A DNA stretch of 64,000 nt from Clostridium pascui. Its GTDB lineage: Bacteria; Bacillota; Clostridia; Clostridiales; Clostridiaceae. The notes under the pieces are model-generated. The model did not search any database. It was not told where the DNA came from and was given only the letters and a program-made list of their open reading frames with translations. Shown piece by piece: positions 44,737-54,042 of the stretch. The translations under genes were made by a program, and so were the position numbers. How positions within the stretch are numbered: position 1 is the stretch's first letter; every line of letters begins with the position of its first letter. The DNA is taken from assembly GCF_016908015.1 (NCBI RefSeq), contig NZ_JAFBDB010000001.1, positions 248,001 to 312,000 on the forward strand, read 5' to 3'.

Positions 44737-45393
44737 ATGACAAGAGGAGGATTTGATTTAAGACTTACAGAGCTTCATAATGATTTATTGAGAATGGGCA
44801 GTATTGTAGAAAAACAAATACATCTTTGTATAGAGGCCCTAGTAAATCATGACGTTGATTTGGCAAAAAATATAATTGAAGATGATGATTTGGTTGATGA
44901 TCTTCAAAAGGAAATTGAGGACAAATGTATAAAACTTATAGCTACAGAACAGCCACTAGCTAAGGATTTACGTATGATATTTACTACTACTAAGATAGTA
45001 ACAGATTTAGAGAGAATGGCTGATCATGCTGTAGATATTGCTAAAATTGCTATTAGACTTAAAGATGAAAAGTTTATAAAGCCATTAGTTGATATTCCTA
45101 AGATGTCTAATTTGGTAAATGAAATGATAAAAGAATCTTTAGATTGTTATGTAGATGGAAATGTAGAAGGATCTTATATTGTGTGCAAAAAGGATGATCA
45201 AATTGATGACATATATAGAGGGGTATTTAAAGAGATGCTTCCTATAATGGCAGCGGATAACAGTACTATTAATCAAGCAACTCAATTTTTATTTATATGT
45301 AAATACCTAGAGAGAATAGCAGATCATGTTACAAATATATGCGAGTGGACTATCTATCTTGTTACTGGAGAACAAATAGATTTAAATGAATAG
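44737..45393 (+). CDS. phoU: Phosphate signalling complex protein PhoU
   Basis: A 218-residue all-helical protein made of two PhoU repeats. Each has the metal-binding E/DxxxD pattern: DLERMADHAVDIAKIAI in the first and YLERIADHVTNICEWTIYL in the second. PhoU links PstB transport state to PhoR signalling and lowers phosphate uptake when phosphate is sufficient. The longer frame begins with GTG 44728, but that falls in the AGAGGTGAGG ribosome binding site, so ATG 44737 is used. It is the last gene of the pst operon, before a terminator. Confidence 0.93.
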   Translation: MTRGGFDLRLTELHNDLLRMGSIVEKQIHLCIEALVNHDVDLAKNIIEDDDLVDDLQKEIEDKCIKLIATEQPLAKDLRMIFTTTKIVTDLERMADHAVDIAKIAIRLKDEKFIKPLVDIPKMSNLVNEMIKESLDCYVDGNVEGSYIVCKKDDQIDDIYRGVFKEMLPIMAADNSTINQATQFLFICKYLERIADHVTNICEWTIYLVTGEQIDLNE

Positions 45394-45397
45394 TATT

Positions 45398-45437
45398 AAA
45401 AAGACATGCGATATATTAATTGTTGTATGTCTTTTCC
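45398..45437 (+). terminator. Intrinsic terminator after phoU
   Basis: AAAAGACAT pairs with ATGTCTTTT across a 19-base loop, followed by CCTTTTT. Confidence 0.75.
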
Positions 45438-45463
45438 TTTTTATATGAAATCTGATAAAATAG

Positions 45464-45612
45464 ATTTATCCGATTGCTACCATTGCTAACACTCCCACCT
45501 TATTCAAAGTGGGAGATAAGCACTGATGCGCTCCAGGATAAGTTCTTCTAAGGTTCAGATGGAGAAGAGGTGTTTCTTATACGCAAACTCCACCTGAACC
45601 TAAGAATCACTT
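45464..45612. mobile_element. Solitary structured element, possible IS200/IS605-type end or noncoding RNA
   Basis: This GC-richer island of about 150 bases between phoU and a HAD gene folds strongly. CTCCCAC (45492-45498) pairs with GTGGGAG (45509-45515). GGTTCAG and TGGAG (45552-45564) pair with CTCCA and CTGAACC (45588-45600), extended by TTCTT/AAGAA outside. Between them is GCACTGATGCGCTCCAGGAT. No ORF crosses it and no T run follows it. Read on the minus strand it resembles, from memory, the right end (omega-RNA region) of clostridial IS200/IS605 TnpB elements. No tnpA or tnpB is present, so it would be a solo end or miniature derivative. A free-standing structured RNA is the alternative. 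Confidence 0.45.
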
Positions 45613-45656
45613 CATATTTTATAAAAAAATAATGCAGAATAAAGAGGTGTAGAATA

Positions 45657-46364
45657 ATGAATACTATTCTTTTTGATTTAGATGGAACATTACTATCAAT
45701 GGATGCAGAAGAATTTGAAAAGGTTTATTTTAATGAAATTGGAAAGTCCTTTAGTGACCTAATGGATCCAATGGAATTAGGCAAACATATATGGGCATCT
45801 ACAAAGACTATGGTGTCAAGCCTAGATGAAAGAACAAATGAAGAAGTGTTTATGCAAGATTTTAATATAAGGGTTAATAATAGATTGCATGAATTTTGGC
45901 ATAGATTTGATAACTTTTATGATAATGAATTCTTAAGGGTACAAAGTTCAGTGAAGTCAGAAGAGAAGATGATAAGAAGTGTAAAGCTGTTAAAGGAAAA
46001 GGGATATAATGTTGTAGTTGTCACCAATCCGCTGTTCCCGATAAAGGCAATACATCATAGAATCAGGTGGGCTGGGTTTAAACCAGAGGATTTTACATAT
46101 ATAACTTCATTTGAAAAAAATCATTACTGTAAGCCGCAAATTAAGCTTTATGAGGAAGTTTTAAAAGATATAAATAAGAAACCAGGGGAATGTCTTATGG
46201 TGGGAAATGATACAGTAGAAGATTTAGTGGCTAAAAATATAGGCATAAAAACATATCTCATAAAAGATAATATATTAAATAAAAATGATAAAAATTATGT
46301 TACTGATTATGAGGGAAACTATGAGGAGTTTTATAAATTTGTAGAAGGCTTGCCATGTATATAA
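45657..46364 (+). CDS. HAD-family hydrolase
   Basis: A 235-residue haloacid dehalogenase-superfamily phosphatase. Motif I is NTILFDLDGTLLSMDAEEF with both catalytic Asp residues, motif II is YNVVVVTNPLFPI (Thr in VTN), motif III is the Lys region HYCKPQIKLYEEVL, and motif IV is CLMVGNDTVEDLVAKNIGIK. The cap domain lies between motifs I and II. The substrate, likely a small phosphorylated metabolite, is not readable. AGAGGTG precedes the ATG. The gene stands alone downstream of the structured element, which may supply its leader. Confidence 0.87.
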   Translation: MNTILFDLDGTLLSMDAEEFEKVYFNEIGKSFSDLMDPMELGKHIWASTKTMVSSLDERTNEEVFMQDFNIRVNNRLHEFWHRFDNFYDNEFLRVQSSVKSEEKMIRSVKLLKEKGYNVVVVTNPLFPIKAIHHRIRWAGFKPEDFTYITSFEKNHYCKPQIKLYEEVLKDINKKPGECLMVGNDTVEDLVAKNIGIKTYLIKDNILNKNDKNYVTDYEGNYEEFYKFVEGLPCI

Positions 46365-46467
46365 ATTGATAGAAAATACTCAATAAATCCTTTTGGATTG
46401 ACTAAATATGAAGATTAAGGTAATATTATAGAATTAAGGGGTAAACATAATAATTAGGAGTGATTTA

Positions 46468-47781
46468 ATGAAAAATACCATATCAAAGGTAAAGCCTGGG
46501 AGTATTGCAGAAGAATTAGAAATAGAAGTAGGTGATAAACTAATTTCCATAAATGAAAAAGAAGTAAAAGATATAATAGATTATAAGTTTTTAATGGCAG
46601 ATGAAGAAATAGTTGCTCTAATAGAAAAGGCTGATGGAGAGATATGGGAACTTGAAATAGAGAAGGATTATGATGAGGATCTTGGAGTAGAATTTGAAGA
46701 TTCTATAATGGATAAAGCTAAAAGCTGTTCTAACAAGTGTATATTTTGTTTTATAGATCAGTTACCTAAGGGAATGAGAGAAACATTATATTTTAAGGAT
46801 GATGATTCAAGGCTGTCTTTTTTACAAGGAAATTTCGTAACATTAACCAATATGACAGATGAGGATATAAATAGAATTATAGAATATAAGATAAGTCCTA
46901 TAAATGTATCTGTTCATACTACAAATCCTGAGCTTAGACAAAAGATGTTAAGTAATCGATTTGCCGGAAATGTATATGAAAGACTCGTAAAGCTTTCTCG
47001 TGGAGGCATAAAGGTAAATTGCCAAGTGGTTTCTTGTCCAGGAGTAAATAATGGCGAAGAACTTATAAAAACTGTTGAAGATCTTTATAAGTTACATCCT
47101 TCAATTGAAAATGTGGCAGTAGTTCCAGTTGGAATTACAAAATTTAGAGAAGGGCTTTTTGATATGACATTATATAATAAAGAAACTTCTTTAATGGAAA
47201 TTGAAGGTTTGAAAAAGATTCAGGAAAAATACATAAATGAAATAGGATATCCGTTTGTAAGACTTTCTGACGAATTTTATGTTACAGCGGAAGTAGATGT
47301 TCCAACTAAAGATTTTTATGATAAATTTGACCAACTAGAAGATGGAGTAGGAATGATAAGAATCTTTAGAGAAAATATTAAAGAAGGATTAGGTAATTTA
47401 ATGCCTAATAAAAAAGGAAGCTTTACTTTGATTACAGGAACATCAGCATATAAAGAAATAGAATCAGCAGCTGAAGAAATTCAAAAGGTAAATACTAATA
47501 TAAAAGTTCAGGTTAAGCCTATTGTAAATAACTTTTTCGGGAGTACTATAACTGTTGCAGGGCTTTTAACGGGTAGTGATATAAAAAAACAGTTAAAAGA
47601 TGATGAATTAGGTGATTATATAATAATCCCAAGGAACATACTAAGAGCAGGTGAAGAAGTGTTTTTAGATGATGTAACAGTGGAAGAATTAGAAAAACAT
47701 TTTAATAAAAGAATATTAATATGTGAGTATACTGGAGAAGATTTAATAGATAAAATAAATGAATATAGCAAGGAGGAGTAA
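46468..47781 (+). CDS. DUF512 family protein with PDZ-like and radical-SAM-like domains
   Basis: A 437-residue protein conserved beside der in clostridia. The N-terminus is a PDZ-like domain ([20 protein letters not shown]). The central part has [20 protein letters not shown], a CxxxCxxC arrangement as in radical SAM enzymes, followed by [19 protein letters not shown] and the DUF512 domain. A C-terminal [15 protein letters not shown] ends it. Function is unknown; radical chemistry on RNA or protein is inference from the cysteine motif. The ribosome binding site is TAGGAGTGAT. The der gene follows after 2 bases, so the pair is translationally linked. Confidence 0.87.
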   Translation: MKNTISKVKPGSIAEELEIEVGDKLISINEKEVKDIIDYKFLMADEEIVALIEKADGEIWELEIEKDYDEDLGVEFEDSIMDKAKSCSNKCIFCFIDQLPKGMRETLYFKDDDSRLSFLQGNFVTLTNMTDEDINRIIEYKISPINVSVHTTNPELRQKMLSNRFAGNVYERLVKLSRGGIKVNCQVVSCPGVNNGEELIKTVEDLYKLHPSIENVAVVPVGITKFREGLFDMTLYNKETSLMEIEGLKKIQEKYINEIGYPFVRLSDEFYVTAEVDVPTKDFYDKFDQLEDGVGMIRIFRENIKEGLGNLMPNKKGSFTLITGTSAYKEIESAAEEIQKVNTNIKVQVKPIVNNFFGSTITVAGLLTGSDIKKQLKDDELGDYIIIPRNILRAGEEVFLDDVTVEELEKHFNKRILICEYTGEDLIDKINEYSKEE

Positions 47782-47783
47782 AA

Positions 47784-49100
47784 ATGCCTAAACCAATAGT
47801 TGCCATAGTAGGAAGACCAAATGTAGGGAAATCTACTTTATTTAACAAATTAGCAGGAAGAAGAATAGCTATAGTAGAAGATACACCGGGGGTTACAAGA
47901 GATAGAATTTATGCAGAAGCAGAATGGCTTAAGTATAACTTTACTATGATAGACACTGGTGGTATAGAACCAGAAAGTGATGATGTTATAATATCTCAAA
48001 TGAGAAGACAGGCGCAGATAGCTATAGAAACAGCAGATGTGATAGTTTTCCTTGTAGATGGAAAATCAGGAATAACTCCTGCAGATTATGAAGTATCGCA
48101 AATGCTTAGAAAGTCTAAGAAGCCTATAGTATTAGTTGTAAACAAGGTAGATAGAATAGCTGAAGAAGACAATGCTTATGAATTTTATAATTTAGGAATA
48201 GGTGAGCCTATAGCAATTTCAGCTTCTCAAGGGTTAGGTCTTGGAGATATGCTTGATAGAGTTGTAGAACACTTTGATAGTATAATTGGAGAAAATGAAG
48301 AAGATGAATATGTAAGAATTGCATTTGTAGGTAAGCCAAATGTAGGAAAATCTTCACTAGTAAATAAAATACTTGGAGAAGAAAGAAATATAGTAAGTAA
48401 CATCCCAGGAACAACAAGGGACGCAATAGATAGCATAATAGAAACAGAAGAAGGCAAGTTTGTTCTTGTAGATACTGCTGGAATAAGAAGAAGAAGTAAG
48501 ATTAAAGATGAAATAGAGAGATATAGTGTAGTAAGAACTTATGCTGCTCTAGAAAGAGCGGATGTATGTATACTTATGATAGATGCAGAGGATGGAATAA
48601 GTGAACAGGATCAGAGAATAATAGGATATGCTCATGAAATGAGTAAAGCAATTATGGTAATTGTAAACAAGTGGGATTTGATTGAAAAAGAAACAAATAC
48701 CATGAATGAATTTAAAAAGAACCTTCAACATGAACTTTCATTTATGTCCTATGCTCCATACTTATTTATTTCAGCTAAAACAGGACAGAGAGTACATAAG
48801 GTTTTAGAAATGGCGAAAATGTGCTATGACAACTACAATAAGAGAGTTAAAACAGGAGTTTTAAATGATGTAATATCAAGAGCAGTTACTATGCAGGAAC
48901 CACCTATAGTAGGAATTACAAGAATGAAAATATACTATGCTACTCAAACAGGAGTAAAGCCTCCTACATTTATATTCTTTGTAAATAATCCTGATGCATT
49001 ACATTTTTCTTATTCAAGATATTTAGAAAATCAATTAAGAGATAGTTTCGACTTTAGCGGAACAGGAATAAAGATGGAGTTTAGAGAAAGGAAGAGTTAA
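47784..49100 (+). CDS. der: Ribosome biogenesis GTPase Der (EngA)
   Basis: Essential GTPase with two consecutive G domains needed for 50S assembly (438 residues). In the first domain: [24 protein letters not shown] and NKVD. In the second: [39 protein letters not shown] and NKWD. The KH-like C-terminal domain includes [29 protein letters not shown] precedes the ATG. It lies between the DUF512 gene and gpsA in the arrangement typical for clostridia. Confidence 0.97.
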   Translation: MPKPIVAIVGRPNVGKSTLFNKLAGRRIAIVEDTPGVTRDRIYAEAEWLKYNFTMIDTGGIEPESDDVIISQMRRQAQIAIETADVIVFLVDGKSGITPADYEVSQMLRKSKKPIVLVVNKVDRIAEEDNAYEFYNLGIGEPIAISASQGLGLGDMLDRVVEHFDSIIGENEEDEYVRIAFVGKPNVGKSSLVNKILGEERNIVSNIPGTTRDAIDSIIETEEGKFVLVDTAGIRRRSKIKDEIERYSVVRTYAALERADVCILMIDAEDGISEQDQRIIGYAHEMSKAIMVIVNKWDLIEKETNTMNEFKKNLQHELSFMSYAPYLFISAKTGQRVHKVLEMAKMCYDNYNKRVKTGVLNDVISRAVTMQEPPIVGITRMKIYYATQTGVKPPTFIFFVNNPDALHFSYSRYLENQLRDSFDFSGTGIKMEFRERKS

Positions 49101-49101
49101 T

Positions 49102-50100
49102 ATGATGGGGAATTCTATCACTTTTCTTGGGGGAGGAAGTTTTGGAACAGCACTCGCTATTATGATGGCTAAAAAAGGTTTCGACGTATTCGTATGGGAT
49201 AGAAGTCATGAAACTATAGATAACATAAACAATAAGAGGGAAAACATTAATTATCTCCCAGGCGTTGTAGTTCCACATAATGTTTATGCAACTTTAAACT
49301 TAGAAGAAGCATTGGAAAAGAGTAAATATATAGTACTATCAGTTCCATCTCAAGCTATAAGAGAAGTATCAGGTAAGATAAGACCTTATTTAAAAAAGGA
49401 TAGTATTATAATAAGTATTGCAAAGGGAATAGAGGAGAATACTGGAGAGAGGTTATCTGAAGTTATAAGAGATGAAATTTCAGATAATGGGATAGTAATT
49501 CTTTCTGGACCTAGCCATGCTGAAGAAGTTGCGTTAGATATCCCAACAACAGTTGTAGCTTCTTCGGAAGACATGAGTTATGCAAAGGAAATACAAAATG
49601 TATTTATGACTAATAAATTTAGAGTGTACACCAATTCAGACTTAGTAGGAGTGGAAATAGGTGGAGCAGTTAAAAATATAATAGCTCTAGCTGCAGGTAT
49701 ATCTGATGGAATAGGCTTTGGGGATAATACAAAGGCTGCACTTATGACCAGAGGGATGAGCGAGATAATTAGGATAGGTGAGAAGCTGGGAGGAAAAGCT
49801 GAAACTTTTTCTGGACTTACTGGCTTTGGAGATTTAATAGTTACCTGTACTAGTATGCATAGCAGAAATAGAAGAGCAGGCATATTAATTGGTAAAGGTG
49901 TAGCACCAGAGGAAGCCGTTAAGGAAATAGGAATGGTAGTAGAGGGTATAAAGGCTTGCAAAGCATTTTATAATTTAAAGGAAAAGCTAGATATTTCCAT
50001 GCCTATAACTGATGTGCTTTATAAGGTTGTTTTTGAAGGAAAAGATCCTAAATATGCTGTATACGAGTTAATGTCTAGGGACAAAAAAGAAGAGTTTTAA
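49102..50100 (+). CDS. gpsA: NAD(P)+-dependent glycerol-3-phosphate dehydrogenase
   Basis: Makes sn-glycerol 3-phosphate from dihydroxyacetone phosphate for phospholipid synthesis (332 residues). The Rossmann motif [58 protein letters not shown], the catalytic Lys region [20 protein letters not shown] and [18 protein letters not shown] are all present. ATG 49102 and ATG 49105 are both usable. The ribosome binding site (GAAAGGAAG) lies in the end of der, with no gap, so der and gpsA are coupled. Confidence 0.96.
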   Translation: MMGNSITFLGGGSFGTALAIMMAKKGFDVFVWDRSHETIDNINNKRENINYLPGVVVPHNVYATLNLEEALEKSKYIVLSVPSQAIREVSGKIRPYLKKDSIIISIAKGIEENTGERLSEVIRDEISDNGIVILSGPSHAEEVALDIPTTVVASSEDMSYAKEIQNVFMTNKFRVYTNSDLVGVEIGGAVKNIIALAAGISDGIGFGDNTKAALMTRGMSEIIRIGEKLGGKAETFSGLTGFGDLIVTCTSMHSRNRRAGILIGKGVAPEEAVKEIGMVVEGIKACKAFYNLKEKLDISMPITDVLYKVVFEGKDPKYAVYELMSRDKKEEF

Positions 50101-50116
50101 AATTTATATAATGCTT

Positions 50117-50172
50117 AAAAGCATATGGTGTATAAAAGTATATGATATTTTTATGTGTCATATGCTTTTTAT
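50117..50172 (+). terminator. Intrinsic terminator after gpsA
   Basis: AAAAGCATATG pairs with CATATGCTTTT across a long loop of about 31 bases, followed by T-rich sequence. Secondary pairs occur in the loop. Confidence 0.65.
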
Positions 50173-50248
50173 TTTATTTAGTAATATTTTAAGTTTTTAA
50201 CTAATATATATATACTGTTAAAATTATAGATTGGGAGGGTAAATTATC

Positions 50249-51727
50249 TTGGAAAATTTTGATATATACAAGGACATTGCAGAGCGAACCCAAGGTGATA
50301 TTTATGTAGGGGTAGTAGGTCCAGTAAGAACTGGAAAGTCAACGTTTATAAAGAAGTTTATGGAAATGATGGTTTTACCTAATATGGATAATGAATTCAA
50401 AAAGAAGAGGGCTCAGGATGAACTACCTCAGAGCTCATCAGGCAAAACCATTCACACTACAGAACCCAAATTTGTTCCTAACGAAGCTATAGAAATAAAG
50501 CTAAAAGATAACACTAAATTTAAAGTAAGAATGGTAGATTGTGTAGGTTATATAGTAAAAGGTGCGTCAGGTTACATGGATGGAGAAAAAGCTAAAATGG
50601 TTACAACTCCTTGGTACAATTATGAGATACCTTTTGAAGAAGCAGCAGAAATTGGAACTAAAAAGGTTATCAATGAACATTCAACCATAGGATTACTTGT
50701 AACTACTGATGGATCAATTACTGATATTGCAAGAGAAGATTATGTAGAAACAGAAGAGAGAGTTGTAAATGAGTTAAAAGCAATAGATAAACCTTTTATC
50801 ATTGTATTAAATACAAAGCATATGTATGATCCAAATACTATAGAACTTAAGAAAGAATTAGAAGCAAAATATGACGTTCCTGTACAAACGATGGATGTAT
50901 TAAATATGAAAGAAGAGGATATTACAAACATATTTACTAGAGTACTTAAAGAATTCCCAGTAAAAGAAATAAATATTGATATGCCAGAATGGATAGAAAA
51001 CTTAGATAAAGCTCACTGGCTAAAAGTAGATTTTATTAATTTAGTTAAAGATATGTGTACATCCATATACAAAGTAAGAGATATAGGAAAGACTTTAGAT
51101 GGATTTAAAGAATTTGAATTCTTAGGGGAATCAAAATTAAATGAAGTAAATATGGGAGAAGGCACAGCAAAAGTTGATTTAAAACCTAGACAGGGATTAT
51201 TCTATAATATATTAGGTGAAATATGTAATAGAGAAATAAAAGGCGAAAATCAATTGTTAGCTATAATGGAAGAAATGAGTAAGGCTAAATTAGAGTATGA
51301 TAAGGTTGCACAAGCATTAAAAGATGTTAAGGAAACAGGATATGGTCTAGTTGCCCCAGAACTTTCAGAAATGAAGCTTGAAGAGCCCGAAATAGTTAAA
51401 AACGGTAATAGGTGTGGAGTTAAGCTAAAAGCAAGTGCACCATCACTTCATTTCATAAGAGCAGATATAGAAACAGAAATATCACCTATAATGGGCACAG
51501 AAAAAGAAAGTGAAGAGATGGTAAAAGCACTATTAGAGCAATTTGAAAATGATCGTTCAAAGATATGGCAAAGTAATATTTTTGGTAAATCATTAGAGGT
51601 ATTGGTTAAAGATGGATTGCAAAACAAGCTTTATAAGATGCCAGAAGATGTACAGATAAAAATTCAAAAAACATTGCAAAAAATAATAAATGAAGGTAAT
51701 GGAGGACTTATCTGTATAATACTTTAG
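50249..51727 (+). CDS. spoIVA: Stage IV sporulation protein A (spore coat morphogenetic ATPase)
   Basis: ATPase that polymerises around the forespore and anchors the coat (492 residues). It begins MENFDIYKDIAERTQGDIYV and has a Walker A motif in GVVGPVRTGKSTFIKKFMEM, followed by VRMVDCVGYIVKGASGYMDG and LLVTTDGSITDIAREDYVET. The C-terminal membrane-targeting region ends KIINEGNGGLICIIL. The start is TTG at 50249, 11 bases after GGGAGG. No ATG fits the family start. A sigma-E promoter is expected upstream but only a weak candidate is visible near 50182-50217. A terminator follows. Confidence 0.96.
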   Translation: MENFDIYKDIAERTQGDIYVGVVGPVRTGKSTFIKKFMEMMVLPNMDNEFKKKRAQDELPQSSSGKTIHTTEPKFVPNEAIEIKLKDNTKFKVRMVDCVGYIVKGASGYMDGEKAKMVTTPWYNYEIPFEEAAEIGTKKVINEHSTIGLLVTTDGSITDIAREDYVETEERVVNELKAIDKPFIIVLNTKHMYDPNTIELKKELEAKYDVPVQTMDVLNMKEEDITNIFTRVLKEFPVKEINIDMPEWIENLDKAHWLKVDFINLVKDMCTSIYKVRDIGKTLDGFKEFEFLGESKLNEVNMGEGTAKVDLKPRQGLFYNILGEICNREIKGENQLLAIMEEMSKAKLEYDKVAQALKDVKETGYGLVAPELSEMKLEEPEIVKNGNRCGVKLKASAPSLHFIRADIETEISPIMGTEKESEEMVKALLEQFENDRSKIWQSNIFGKSLEVLVKDGLQNKLYKMPEDVQIKIQKTLQKIINEGNGGLICIIL

Positions 51728-51736
51728 TAATTCTAT

Positions 51737-51774
51737 ATAAATTAGGGATTTTCATTGTGAGATCCCTAATTTAT
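51737..51774 (+). terminator. Intrinsic terminator after spoIVA
   Basis: A perfect 13-bp stem ATAAATTAGGGAT with its complement and a 12-base loop. The T run is poor (ATTTATAATG). Confidence 0.65.
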
Positions 51775-51839
51775 AATGTTTATTAAGCAAGATTAAATAT
51801 TTACAGTTTATTGAATATATGATATAATTTTGGTGATAT

Positions 51840-51915
51840 CTGGGTATAGCGCAGATGGTAGCGCGCATGTATGGGGTGCATGAGGTCGCAAGTTCAAGTC
51901 TTGTTACCCAGACCA
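51840..51915 (+). tRNA. tRNA-Pro (anticodon GGG), CCA encoded
   Basis: A complete cloverleaf: acceptor CTGGGTA/TACCCAG with discriminator A and encoded CCA, D arm GCGC-AGATGGTA-GCGC, anticodon arm CATGT-ATGGGGT-GCATG, variable AGGTC, and T arm GCAAG-TTCAAGT-CTTGT. The anticodon at positions 34-36 is GGG, with G37 and an A32-U38 pair. That pair is known in bacterial tRNA-Pro(GGG) and tRNA-Ala(GGC), which supports the identity. The adjacent minus-strand integrase makes this the likely attachment gene of the phage-derived element. Confidence 0.92.
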
Positions 51916-51924
51916 TGACAAAAC

Positions 51925-51953
51925 CTGTAGTTTCAATGGACTACAGTTTTTTT
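51925..51953 (+). terminator. Intrinsic terminator after tRNA-Pro
   Basis: CTGTAGT pairs with ACTACAG across 8 bases, followed by seven T. Confidence 0.85.
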
Positions 51954-51984
51954 ATATTTACTCTTAATTTGCTATTTTTATAGA

Positions 51985-52003
51985 TTGCAAACATTTTGCA
52001 AAC
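51985..52003. repeat. Direct repeat TTGCAAAC next to the integrase, possible attachment/arm site
   Basis: TTGCAAAC occurs at 51985-51992 and 51996-52003, 11 bases apart, between the tRNA terminator and the integrase stop. The spacing of about one helical turn and the position suggest integrase or excisionase binding sites. Unproven. Confidence 0.35.
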
Positions 52004-52014
52004 CAAAGATATTT

Positions 52015-52761
52015 TTAATTATTTTCAGCTATAAAAATTTCACTTAGCTTACTAACTGCTTCTTCCTGCATCTGAGGTAAAACATGAGAATAAGTATTTA
52101 AAGTTATACTTATATCTGAATGTCTTAATCTTTCAGAAACGACTTTAGGATTTACTTTTTTAAGCAAAAGCAAAGTAGCATGAGTATGTCTCAGATCATG
52201 AAATCTTATATCAGGTAGCTCACATTTCTTTAGTAGCTTTTTTATAGTCTTAGTTGCATAGTCAGGTCTTATTGGTATTCCGTCATCCCAGGTGCAAACA
52301 AAGTTATTTTTATTATACTTTTCTCCGAACAACAATTTATTTTCCTTTTGCTTTTTCTGAGCTTCTTTAAGAGCTTCTATAGTTAAGGGGAGCATGGCAA
52401 TAATACCAACAGATGTATCCGTCTTTGGGGATACCAATTCTAAGCCGTTTTCCTTTGTGTATATCAGATTATTATTAATATTAATGGTATTGCTATTAAA
52501 GTCAATGTCATCCCACTGTAAGCCTAAAATTTCACCTCTACGCATACCACAGGTTAAAGCTAATATTAAAGGTAAGTACATAACTTTAAATTTAGACTTT
52601 TTTGTATAGTCAAGAAGTACATTTACCTCATCGGGGTCAAGAACTTTTACTTTAGTTTTAGCAGCTTTTGGAGTATCTGTTGCATCACAAGGATTAACAG
52701 ATATAAGCTGCCATTTTACAGCTTCCTTTCTGAATTTATATCTTAATATATAAAAATACTT
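52015..52761 (-). pseudogene. Tyrosine-type site-specific integrase, 5'-truncated
   Basis: The catalytic domain is intact: first Arg in CGMRRGEILGLQWDDIDF, H-x-x-R in RFHDLRHTHATLLLLKK, and the nucleophile Tyr in SDISITLNTYSHVLPQ. Upstream the frame is open only to residue 60 before the first ATG (52581) and meets a stop at 52764-52762. That part (RKEAVKWQLISVNPCD, then KVKVLDPDEVNVLL) is the end of the core-binding domain, but the arm-binding domain and start codon of a normal protein of about 370-390 residues are absent. The 200 bases upstream contain no matching sequence. It is therefore a deletion remnant. A 188-residue catalytic fragment could be translated, but integration activity is doubtful. 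Confidence 0.78.
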
Positions 52762-52965
52762 TTAATTTTATTTTTTATATAAAGGGTTGGCGCTCAAAGG
52801 CTTTGCGAATGGTTGTTTAATTTCAAAGCTCAAGGACTCTTTAAGTTTTATATTTATTAATTATTCTACATTTTATTTCATTATTCAACAAAATACATTT
52901 ATGTTAAATTTTTCTCTAAGTGGTTTAAAAAATACTCAAATCTTTAAATTTGAGTTCTAATATTT

Positions 52966-53418
52966 TTAAACATTAACTAGTTGCTTTTCAAACCTATACT
53001 CTAACAAACCTTCAGGCACTCCAAAATAACAAGACAATTGATCTAAGCTCATATCTCTTAACAAAGGCTTGTCTATATCGCTTTCATTAATGATAAGCTC
53101 AGCAGCAAAACAATCTGCTTGATGCTCCAGCTTATCTTTGTTAATAAAAGTAGAATAATATACTTCATTTGTTAAATAGTCATGCAAGATTGCATGACCT
53201 AGTTCATGAGCTAAAACGAATCGTTCTTCTAGCTTGTTAAGAGATGAAGAAAGATAAATAAATTCATTTTGAAAAATATCTCTAAAAAAGCTAGCTTTCT
53301 GATTTCCTTGAAAATCTTTTTTTACAACCTCTATGTCTAGCATATCTATAAGTTCATAAATATCTCTTGTGCCATAAGTTTCAATTAAACCTGTTACAGT
53401 ATCTTTTATCCACTGCAT
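52966..53418 (-). CDS. ImmA/IrrE-type metallopeptidase
   Basis: A 150-residue zinc peptidase-like protein with HELGHAILHD at residues 71-80, the HExxH motif, and a later acidic segment (KLEHQADCFAAELIINES) that supplies the third ligand. In ICEBs1, ImmA cleaves the repressor ImmR to induce the element. Here the gene lies directly downstream of the repressor gene in the same direction, so the same induction mechanism is likely. GGAGGA lies before the ATG in the minus sense. Part of the lysogeny-control module. Confidence 0.88.
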   Translation of the reverse strand: MQWIKDTVTGLIETYGTRDIYELIDMLDIEVVKKDFQGNQKASFFRDIFQNEFIYLSSSLNKLEERFVLAHELGHAILHDYLTNEVYYSTFINKDKLEHQADCFAAELIINESDIDKPLLRDMSLDQLSCYFGVPEGLLEYRFEKQLVNV

Positions 53419-53441
53419 GAGAAGAAAGTCCTCCTTTATAG

Positions 53442-53885
53442 TTATTTATTTTTCCTCTTCATCTTCTCAATAGAGAGTTTCATTGCAAAAAGCATGTCAT
53501 TAGCTATTTCTAATATTTCTTCTTCAGACATTTTATCTAGATCATATCCACCATAATGCATTAGTGATGGTTGAGCTAATATAAATCTTAAGGCTTCTTC
53601 TTCATTTTCAAAGTCGTTCATTTGTTCTATTTCTTTAACTTTTTCTTCTCTGGTTATTCCTGTTATGTGTCCAGCAGATTTCATGAAGTCTTCATAAGAA
53701 ACTTTATTTTGTGCACTATTAGCAAATCTCCTAATAATATCTGGAGTTGGTGGATTTTCTATGTTTTTATTTATATAACCAGAAATATAAGCTCGACTAA
53801 CTCCGCTATCTTCAGAGTATTGTTTATTATTCCTATCGCCACGCGCGTTAATTAATAATTTACTAAAATTATCTTTATCAAACAT
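53442..53885 (-). CDS. XRE-family helix-turn-helix repressor of the phage-derived element
   Basis: An HTH DNA-binding N-terminus (RNNKQYSEDSGVSRAYISGY) is followed by a linker and an acidic C-terminal half (for example DLDKMSEEEILEIANDMLFA). It is 147 residues from ATG 53885. A longer frame starts at 53936, but TAGGAGTGAT lies 4 bases before 53885. It is divergent from the Cro-like gene and paired with the ImmA-like peptidase, so it is the probable master repressor, acting on the three operators at 53944-54027. Confidence 0.85.
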   Translation of the reverse strand: MFDKDNFSKLLINARGDRNNKQYSEDSGVSRAYISGYINKNIENPPTPDIIRRFANSAQNKVSYEDFMKSAGHITGITREEKVKEIEQMNDFENEEEALRFILAQPSLMHYGGYDLDKMSEEEILEIANDMLFAMKLSIEKMKRKNK

Positions 53886-53904
53886 TCTCATCACTCCTAC
53901 AATA

Positions 53905-53933
53905 ATTGTAAATTCAAGCGTCAAAATTTTCAA
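53905..53933 (-). promoter_or_regulatory. Leftward promoter for the repressor-immA unit
   Basis: In the minus sense TTGAAA (53933-53928) and TACAAT (53910-53905) with a 17-base spacer. Operator O1 begins 11 bases upstream of its -35. Confidence 0.6.
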
Positions 53934-53943
53934 CACTAAACTA

Positions 53944-54027
53944 TGTAAAATTTTTTGACTCTATCTGTAAAATATATTGACACAGGAAAAAAATAGTTGT
54001 ATATTATGAGTGTAAAATAAATTGACA
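53944..54027. promoter_or_regulatory. Three operators in the lysogeny control region
   Basis: Copies of a 17-bp imperfect palindrome, TGTAAAATATATTGACA type, lie at 53944-53960, 53966-53982 and 54011-54027. Starts are 22 and 45 bases apart, close to whole helical turns. The middle copy overlaps the rightward -35, and the third lies between the -10 and the cro ribosome binding site. This layout matches cooperative repressor operators of temperate phages. Confidence 0.72.
53977..54005 (+). promoter_or_regulatory. Rightward early promoter
   Basis: TTGACA (53977-53982), a 17-base spacer and TATATT (54000-54005). The -35 is part of operator O2, so repressor binding would block it. Confidence 0.72.
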
Positions 54028-54042
54028 CAAGGAGGTGAAATA

